Shown here piece after piece: positions 58,682 through 64,000 of a DNA stretch of 64,000 bases. The DNA lies in assembly GCF_021129155.1 (NCBI RefSeq), contig NZ_JAJOMC010000002.1, positions 62,001 through 126,000 of the forward strand, read 5' to 3'. This DNA comes from Arthrobacter sp. AK04. GTDB taxonomy: Bacteria > Actinomycetota > Actinomycetes > Actinomycetales > Micrococcaceae. Under the pieces are notes generated by a model. That model had not been told where the DNA came from. It was given only the letters and a program-made list of their open reading frames with translations, and did not search any database. The first letter of the stretch is position 1. Each line of letters begins with the position of its first letter. The position numbers and the translations under genes were made by a program.

Positions 58682-60115
58682 ATGACGCAAAGCCAGTCGA
58701 GGCCCCGTACCCCGGCCAACTGGCATCCCGCAGCGCAGGAGCGGGAAGGCCTCTGGATCCTTACGCGGCTGCGGGACTTCGTCGACGACATTGCGAACAC
58801 TTCGCCGGCCCGGCTTGCCCTGACAGTGTTCGCCGCGGTGTGCCTCCTTTTCACGCTTCTCCTGTCGCTGCCGGCCTCATCTGCGGACGGTAGCGTCACT
58901 CCCCTCCACCAGGCGATGTTCACTGCCGTGTCCGCCGTCTGCGTTACGGGCCTCACGGTGGTTACCACTGCCGTTCATTGGTCCTTCTTCGGCCAGCTGG
59001 TCATCCTCATCGCGATCTTCATCGGCGGCCTTGGCACCCTGACACTCGCGTCACTGCTGGCGCTGATGGTGAGCAAGCGACTGGGCGTCCGCGGCAAGAT
59101 CATTGCGGCAGAGTCCATGAACAACGCCGGGCGCCTGGGCGAGGTAGGTACGCTGCTGCGGATCGTCATCACAACGTCGGTGGTGATTGAAGGGATCCTG
59201 GCGCTGGTGCTGATTCCCCGGTTCCTCATCATCGGCGAAAGCTTTTGGCGCGCGGTGTGGCACGGGTTGTTCTACGCCATCTCGTCCTTTAACAACGCAG
59301 GCTTTACCGCGCACGCGGACGGAATCGTTCCCTTCGGGAGCGACCTGTGGATTCTTATTCCCATCATGTCTGGTGTGTTCCTGGGCAGCCTGGGGTTTCC
59401 GGTTGTTATGGTCCTGCTCCAGAACGGGCTCAACTGGAAAAAGTGGAACCTCCACACCAAGCTGACAATCGAAGTGTCACTGATCCTCTTTGCGGCGGGC
59501 AGCGTCCTTTGGGCGCTCATGGAATGGGACAACCAGCGCACCATCGGAACCATGGGCATCGGTGACAAGGTCCTGCACTCGGTCTTTGCTTCCGTCCAGA
59601 TCCGTTCGGGCGGTTTTAACCTTGTGGATCAAAACCAGCTTGAGTCCACCACCATGCTGCTGACCGACGCGCTGATGTTTGCTGGCGGAGGCTCCGCTTC
59701 GACGGCCGGCGGCATCAAAGTGACAACCATCGCCATCATGTTCCTGGCTATCGTGGCGGAGGCCCGGGGCGATGCCGATGTAAAGGTCCACGGCCGCACC
59801 ATCCCGCAGGGTGCCATGCGGGTGGCAATCTCGGTGATCGTAGCCGGCGCCACCCTGGTATCGGTAGGCTCGTTCCTCCTGCTGAACATCAGCGGCGCGC
59901 CCCTTGACCGCGTGCTGTTCGAAGCGATTTCCGCTTTTGCTACCTGCGGTCTCAGTACGAACCTCAGCGCCGAGGTGCCACCGGCAGGAGCATACGTCCT
60001 GACTGCCCTAATGTTCATGGGGCGTGTTGGTACAGTAACCCTCGCCGCCGCCCTCGCCTTGCGGCAACGCAGGCAGCTGTACCACTACCCGGAAGAGAGG
60101 CCCATCATTGGCTAG
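58682..60115 (+). CDS. Potassium uptake membrane subunit (TrkH/KtrB family)
   Basis: 477 aa with the four membrane-pore-membrane repeats of the family; selectivity loops are recognisable at SAVCVTGLTVV, SSFNNAGFTAH, IRSGGFNLV and FATCGLSTN. It is the ion-conducting part of a Trk/Ktr potassium system. ATG at 58682 follows GAGGAAA; the longer upstream reading overlaps the acuC promoter region. The following trkA-type gene overlaps its end by 8 bp. Confidence 0.9.
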   Translation: MTQSQSRPRTPANWHPAAQEREGLWILTRLRDFVDDIANTSPARLALTVFAAVCLLFTLLLSLPASSADGSVTPLHQAMFTAVSAVCVTGLTVVTTAVHWSFFGQLVILIAIFIGGLGTLTLASLLALMVSKRLGVRGKIIAAESMNNAGRLGEVGTLLRIVITTSVVIEGILALVLIPRFLIIGESFWRAVWHGLFYAISSFNNAGFTAHADGIVPFGSDLWILIPIMSGVFLGSLGFPVVMVLLQNGLNWKKWNLHTKLTIEVSLILFAAGSVLWALMEWDNQRTIGTMGIGDKVLHSVFASVQIRSGGFNLVDQNQLESTTMLLTDALMFAGGGSASTAGGIKVTTIAIMFLAIVAEARGDADVKVHGRTIPQGAMRVAISVIVAGATLVSVGSFLLLNISGAPLDRVLFEAISAFATCGLSTNLSAEVPPAGAYVLTALMFMGRVGTVTLAAALALRQRRQLYHYPEERPIIG

Positions 60116-60794
60116 TTCCCCAGATGCCCCGCGGCGCCCAGCACACAACGCGCCGGTCCTGGTCGTTGGGCTTGGCCGGTTCGGATCGGCAACGGCCGAA
60201 CAACTGGTGAAGCAGGGCCGCGAAGTACTGGCCATCGAGCGGGACCGGAACCTGGTGCAGAAGTGGGCCTCCACCCTGACCCACGTGGTGGAGGCTGACG
60301 CCACCAACATCGACGCGCTACGCCAGTTGGGAGCGCAGGAGTTCAGCTCCGCCGTTGTGGGCGTGGGCACGTCCATCGAGTCCTCGGTGCTGATCACCGT
60401 CAACCTGGTGGACCTTGGCATCGAGCACCTCTGGGTCAAGGCGATCACGCCCTCCCACGGCAAGATCCTCACCCGGATCGGCGCCAACCACGTAATTTAT
60501 CCTGAGGCCGACGCGGGAGTCCGGGCCGCGCACCTGGTCTCCGGGCGGATGCTGGACTTTATCGAGTTCGACGACGACTTCGCCATCGTGAAAATGTATC
60601 CCCCGCGTGAAACGGTGGGATTCACGTTGGACGAGTCCAAGGTCCGGTCCAAGTACGGCGTGACGATCGTCGGTGTGAAGTCGCCGGGCGAGGACTTCAC
60701 CTACGCCCGGCCGGAGACCAAGGTGTCCTCCCGGGACATGCTGATCGTCTCCGGCCACGTGGACCTGCTGGAACGCTTCGCGGCACGCCCGTAG
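60108..60794 (+). CDS. Potassium uptake regulatory subunit (TrkA/KtrA family)
   Basis: 228 aa: an RCK-N Rossmann domain (VLVVGLGRFGSATAEQLVKQ at about residues 17-36, acidic residue of the NAD/ATP site in LAIERD) followed by an RCK-C domain with GVTIVGVKSPGEDF. It gates the TrkH/KtrB pore in response to nucleotides. The start is TTG at 60108 with GAGAGG upstream, overlapping the pore gene by 8 bp. Confidence 0.9.
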   Translation: MASSPDAPRRPAHNAPVLVVGLGRFGSATAEQLVKQGREVLAIERDRNLVQKWASTLTHVVEADATNIDALRQLGAQEFSSAVVGVGTSIESSVLITVNLVDLGIEHLWVKAITPSHGKILTRIGANHVIYPEADAGVRAAHLVSGRMLDFIEFDDDFAIVKMYPPRETVGFTLDESKVRSKYGVTIVGVKSPGEDFTYARPETKVSSRDMLIVSGHVDLLERFAARP

Positions 60795-60799
60795 TTTCC

Positions 60800-60862
60800 G
60801 AGTTTTTGTCCACTTATGCAGGCTTGAAGGATGGTTAAATCCGCATATCTGGACAAAAACTC
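60800..60862. repeat. Palindromic element at convergent gene ends, copy 2
   Basis: GAGTTTTTGTCCA (60800-60812) and TGGACAAAAACTC (60850-60862) are a perfect 13-bp inverted repeat; the interior is weakly self-complementary (TATGC/GCATA). It lies between the trkA-type stop and the proC stop. Closely similar to the element at 53832. Confidence 0.65.
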
Positions 60863-60867
60863 CTACG

Positions 60868-61701
60868 CTATCCGAGCTGTTTGGTGATCTCGGCTGCCCG
60901 CTCCGCAGCGGCGCGGGCTCCGGCAGCAATGATGGCGGGCATCCCGCGCTCGTCGAACGTGGCGATGGCCCTCTCGGTGGTGCCGTTCGGGCTGGTCACG
61001 GCCTTGCGCAGGGCGGTGGGATCGGCGCCGGGCTCGGCCAGCATGAAGCCTGCTCCTGCCACTGTTTCCCGGGCCAGGAGCAGGGACAGTTCCGCGTCCA
61101 GGCCCAGTTCCCGGCCTGCTGCGGCCATTGCTTCGGCCAGGTAGAACGCGTAGGCCGGTCCGGAGCCGCTGATCGCCGACAGCGCGTCCACCTGTTCCTC
61201 GGGGACCTCCACCACCGTTCCTGCGCCGTGCAGGACGTCCTTGACCCTCTGGAGCTGCTCCGGGGTGCAGTTGGTGCCCGGCGAGACGGACACCACGCCC
61301 CGGCCGAGCTTGGCAGGAGTATTGGGCATGGACCGGATGACCGGCTGGCCTGCCGGCAGTGCTGCCTCAAGCTGGGCAATGGACACCGCCGCAGCCACGC
61401 TCACCACCACCGCGGTGGGCGACAGGGAGCTGCTGATTTCCCGCGCAAGTTCGGTAATCCCAACGGGCTTGACGCCCAGGATCACAACGCCGGATCCCTT
61501 GGTTGCCTGCTTGTTGTTGTCCGGTTCCTCTTCCCCGGCAATTGCGGTCACCCCGTGGTGCCGCTCGGCCAGTTCGGCGGCGCGTTCAGCCCTCCGGACG
61601 GTTGCGACGACGTCCGCCGGATCCGTTCCGGCTTCCAGCAGGCCACTCAGAATTGCTTCGTTCATGGATCCACAGCCAAGGAATGCGATTCGGTTGCTCA
61701 T
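60868..61701 (-). CDS. proC: Pyrroline-5-carboxylate reductase
   Basis: 277 aa. Rossmann motif AFLGCGSMNEAILSG at residues 5-19, the NTPAKLGRGV segment and the C-terminal dimerisation helix region GSGPAYAFYLAEAMAAAG are all present. It makes L-proline from pyrroline-5-carboxylate with NADPH. ATG at 61701 with a GGAG site. An insertion (EEEPDNNKQATKGSG) near residue 62 is longer than in E. coli. Confidence 0.93.
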   Translation of the reverse strand: MSNRIAFLGCGSMNEAILSGLLEAGTDPADVVATVRRAERAAELAERHHGVTAIAGEEEPDNNKQATKGSGVVILGVKPVGITELAREISSSLSPTAVVVSVAAAVSIAQLEAALPAGQPVIRSMPNTPAKLGRGVVSVSPGTNCTPEQLQRVKDVLHGAGTVVEVPEEQVDALSAISGSGPAYAFYLAEAMAAAGRELGLDAELSLLLARETVAGAGFMLAEPGADPTALRKAVTSPNGTTERAIATFDERGMPAIIAAGARAAAERAAEITKQLG

Positions 61702-61903
61702 GGCTCCATCATTACAGTTAGGCCCGGCCGGCGCCGAAATACATGACCCGGGGCGGACACGAAAAAGGCGGGAACCCCCTGAAACCCATTCACAGCTGGC
61801 TCACATGTTGGGTGCAGGTCCCTCACAACTTGCAGCCCTAACGTAGTTAGTACCTCATTGAGGGTGCGAGTGATGCGGCGGGGATGGGGATCCCTGCCAG
61901 GGT

Positions 61904-61954
61904 ACCGGCGTCCGGCAACAGGTTTTCCCCCATTTTCCTGTTGCCGGCGCCGGT
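61904..61954 (-). terminator. Hairpin downstream of the Ppx/GppA gene
   Basis: An 18-bp GC-rich stem with one bulged T (arms 61904-61922 and 61937-61954) and a T-rich loop, 20 bp after the phosphatase stop. The rest of the 273-bp gap up to proC shows no gene or clear signal. Confidence 0.65.
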
Positions 61955-61974
61955 ATTTCCGCTTAACGGGTTTT

Positions 61975-62964
61975 CTAGACGGCGGTTTCGACGGCCTGCG
62001 GCGGCGCCAGGTGGGGGGCCAGCTCCAGTGGCCCGGAAAACACCAGCTGGTCCAGCCGGCGGAGGATCAGGCCTTCCCGCAGAGCCCAGGGGCAGATCCT
62101 CAGCTTCTTGAATTTGAAGAGTTCCAGCGCGGCCTCCGCCACGAGCGCTCCGGCCAGCAACTGGTGGGCGCGGGCTTCGGAGACGCCCGGCAGGTGCAGC
62201 CGGTCCTCGGCTTTCATGGCCGAGATGCGCTGTGCCCAGACGCCCAGGTCTGAAGCCTGCAGCTCGCGTTTGACGTAGGGGCCTGCCGCACTGGGAGCGG
62301 CCCCGGCGATCCGTGCCAGGGAACGGAAGGTCTTGGACGTTCCTGCCACCACGTTGGCCCGGCCCAGCCCGTCGAACTCCCGGACGGCCGGTTTGAGGGT
62401 GGCCCGGATGTACCGCCGGAGCTCCTTGACGCTTTTGGCAGACGGCGGGTCTTCTGACAGCCAGTCCCGCGTCAGCCGGCTTGCGCCCAGCGGCACGGAG
62501 GTGGCCACTTCCGGCAGCTCATCCTGGCCGAAGGCCATCTCGAAGGATCCGCCGCCGATGTCCAGGTTCAGGATGGGTCCGGCGCCCCAGCCGTGCCAGC
62601 GCCTGACGGCGAAGAAGGTCATGGATGCTTCTTCGCTGCCGGTGAGTTCCTGCAGAGTGACGGTGGTTTCATGCTTGACGCGGGCCAGGACCTCGGGGCC
62701 GTTAGTGGCCTCCCGGATCGCCGACGTACAGAAGGCCAGGAGGTCCTCGGCCTTGTGCCTGGCCGCGAACTCCCAGGCCTCAAGGACGAACTCGGTGAGC
62801 TCGTGCTGGCCGGCGTCGTTGATGCTGCCGTCCGGCTCCAGGTACTGGACCAGGGACAGCGGCCGTTTATGCGAGGCGAAGGGCACCGGGCGCGCGCCGG
62901 GGTGGGCATCCACCAGGAGGAGATGGACAGTATTGGACCCGATATCGAGGACGCCTAGACGCAT
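61975..62964 (-). CDS. Exopolyphosphatase / pppGpp phosphohydrolase family
   Basis: 329 aa of the ASKHA fold: phosphate-1 motif LDIGSNTVHLLLVD at residues 5-18 and phosphate-2 motif LNLDIGGGSFEMAF near 134-147. Short, two-domain form typical of actinobacterial Ppx proteins. The ATG at 62964 begins the conserved sequence. It follows the SseB-like gene by 7 bp, so the two are one transcript. Confidence 0.89.
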   Translation of the reverse strand: MRLGVLDIGSNTVHLLLVDAHPGARPVPFASHKRPLSLVQYLEPDGSINDAGQHELTEFVLEAWEFAARHKAEDLLAFCTSAIREATNGPEVLARVKHETTVTLQELTGSEEASMTFFAVRRWHGWGAGPILNLDIGGGSFEMAFGQDELPEVATSVPLGASRLTRDWLSEDPPSAKSVKELRRYIRATLKPAVREFDGLGRANVVAGTSKTFRSLARIAGAAPSAAGPYVKRELQASDLGVWAQRISAMKAEDRLHLPGVSEARAHQLLAGALVAEAALELFKFKKLRICPWALREGLILRRLDQLVFSGPLELAPHLAPPQAVETAV

Positions 62965-62971
62965 GGTGCCA

Positions 62972-63391
62972 TTATTCCTCGTCAGCGCGCTTGAAGTCGC
63001 GCTTGATGTTGGCCACGCCTTCCGGGTTGATCTCGAAACCGTAGGCTGCGCCCGGGTTGATGACCATTCCCAGCTCTTCGCCGATGTTGGCGATGATGGC
63101 CGCGCCCTGGGTTCCCAGCACGTTGGGCGCAGCTTCAAGGTACTGCTGGTCCACCCGGCTGGGGTGCGAGAAGACAGCCAGGACGGGGTCGCCGTCGGCA
63201 TTGCCCAGGACCAGGGGCTCGACCTGAGAGTCCTCGCCCTCGATGCCGTCCGAACTGATGATGTAGACCTCGCTGTTCAGGAAGGACAGGATGACGTCTA
63301 CCGGGCTGGCATCGGGCTGGCCGCCCTTGGCGAGCTTCTCCTCGAGGTCGTTAAGCGGAGTGGTGTCGTCAATTCCGGGCTGTTCAGTCAT
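62972..63391 (-). CDS. SseB-like protein
   Basis: 139 aa, acidic, no signal peptide. Segments VLGNADGDPVLAVFSHPSRV and EELGMVINPGAAYGFEINPE match the SseB N-terminal domain family. SseB in E. coli is linked to serine sensitivity; the actinobacterial role is unknown. It stands between topA and the Ppx-like gene on the same strand. Confidence 0.8.
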   Translation of the reverse strand: MTEQPGIDDTTPLNDLEEKLAKGGQPDASPVDVILSFLNSEVYIISSDGIEGEDSQVEPLVLGNADGDPVLAVFSHPSRVDQQYLEAAPNVLGTQGAAIIANIGEELGMVINPGAAYGFEINPEGVANIKRDFKRADEE

Positions 63392-63441
63392 CCCCCTACC
63401 CGATCACGATCCAGTGCCCCATGCAAACCCCGTAACCACCG

Positions 63442-64000
63442 CTACTTCTTGGCGGTGGCCTTCTTCTTGGCCGGAGCCTTGCGGGTGGCGGTGCGCTTGA
63501 CGGGGCCCTTGGCGCGCTTCTCGGCCAGAAGCTCAACGGCCTGTTCACGGGTCAGCTCCTCCAGGGAGGTTGCCCGCGGAACGGTGATGTTGGTGATTCC
63601 GTCCGTGATGTAGGGGCCGAACCGGCCTTCCTTCACCACGATGTTCTTCTCCGATACCGGGTCCGGGCCGAACTCCGCCAGCGGCGGGACGGCGGCCCGG
63701 GCACCGCGCTGCTTCGGCTGGGAATAGATCTCCAGCGCCTGCTCCAGGGTGATGGTGAAGATCTCCTCTTCCGAGCCGATGGACCGGGAGTCCGTCCCCT
63801 TCTTCAGGTACGGACCGAACCGGCCGTTCTGCACCGTGATGAGGTTGCCTTCGGCGTCCTCACCCAGTGCGCGGGGCAGGCTCATCAGCTGCAGCGCCTC
63901 GTCCAGGGTGACCGAGTCCACGGTCATGGACTTGAACAGCGAGCCGGTGCGGGGCTTGGCCTTCACCGGTTTCTTCGGCGGCTTGGGCTTGCCGTTCTTG
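63442..64000 (-). CDS. topA: DNA topoisomerase I, C-terminal part only
   Basis: The last 185 or so residues of topoisomerase I, running off the right edge. It contains the typical C-terminal repeats of actinobacterial TopA (NGRFGPYLKKGTDSRSIGSE and EGRFGPYITDG), followed by a Lys/Ala-rich basic tail (KAPAKKKATAKK) that holds the enzyme on DNA during processive relaxation. It lacks the catalytic N-terminal domains only because of the window edge. Confidence 0.9.
   Translation of the reverse strand, partial: KNGKPKPPKKPVKAKPRTGSLFKSMTVDSVTLDEALQLMSLPRALGEDAEGNLITVQNGRFGPYLKKGTDSRSIGSEEEIFTITLEQALEIYSQPKQRGARAAVPPLAEFGPDPVSEKNIVVKEGRFGPYITDGITNITVPRATSLEELTREQAVELLAEKRAKGPVKRTATRKAPAKKKATAKK

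Noticed and set aside
1..64000. tRNA, rRNA, insertion sequences, integrase or attachment sites
   Set aside because: I found no cloverleaf-like sequence, transposase or integrase frame, and no flanking direct repeats; a covariance-model search would be needed to exclude small RNAs.

Overview
The window is high-GC DNA with actinobacterial gene content: L-rhamnose genes of the fused aldolase-dehydrogenase type, CUT1 sugar transporters with no ATPase beside them, a DUF222/HNH gene, and an SseB-like gene next to topA. It looks like an Arthrobacter/Pseudarthrobacter-type soil bacterium. That placement is inferred from content and not tested.

About 1-52 kb is a carbohydrate-utilisation island aimed at plant pectin side structures. 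On the minus strand, 9104 to 1 reads as one rhamnose operon: rhaM, rhaI, rhaEW, rhaB, a GH95 alpha-L-fucosidase/galactosidase, a CE7 acetyl esterase and the start of a GPH-type sugar symporter. A LacI-family regulator is divergent at 9254. A housekeeping-like insert follows (10264-15086): STAS-like protein, small protein, kinase-like phosphotransferase, spore-photoproduct-lyase-like radical SAM protein, C39-like lipoprotein and DUF808 protein. Next comes a minus-strand YesL/LplABC/YesT/YesU-like set (20849 to 15092) divergent from a Gfo/Idh oxidoreductase and a large GH78 rhamnosidase (21093-25762).

From 25.8 to 41.7 kb there are four more sugar-binding lipoproteins, two more permease pairs, an MFS exporter, a second DUF624-like membrane protein, a GH42 beta-galactosidase and a DUF222/HNH gene. 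From 41.8 to 46.1 kb a tightly overlapping three-gene unit (alpha/beta hydrolase, Gfo/Idh-DUF6807-like fusion, M24-fold protein lacking most metal ligands) has no function I can name and is the best candidate for an undescribed activity. From 46.4 to 52.4 kb a minus-strand operon encodes an oxidative uronate/aldarate route to 2-oxoglutarate, divergent from a second LacI regulator.

Two classes of LacI-type operator can be read directly. TGAAWCG-like boxes precede the rhamnose operon, the YesL/LplABC set and the GH42/transporter pair. GAAANCGNTTTC-like boxes precede three orphan binding proteins, the uronate operon and the symporter. This suggests two overlapping regulons, each with a local regulator.

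From 53.9 kb onward the content is general metabolism: lldR/lldD with two operators, an ArsR regulator, a small membrane protein, AcuC, TrkH/TrkA, ProC, Ppx/GppA, SseB-like and the C-terminus of TopA. Convergent gene ends carry long palindromes, two of which clearly belong to one repeat family. I saw no rRNA or tRNA gene, CRISPR array, transposase or integrase.
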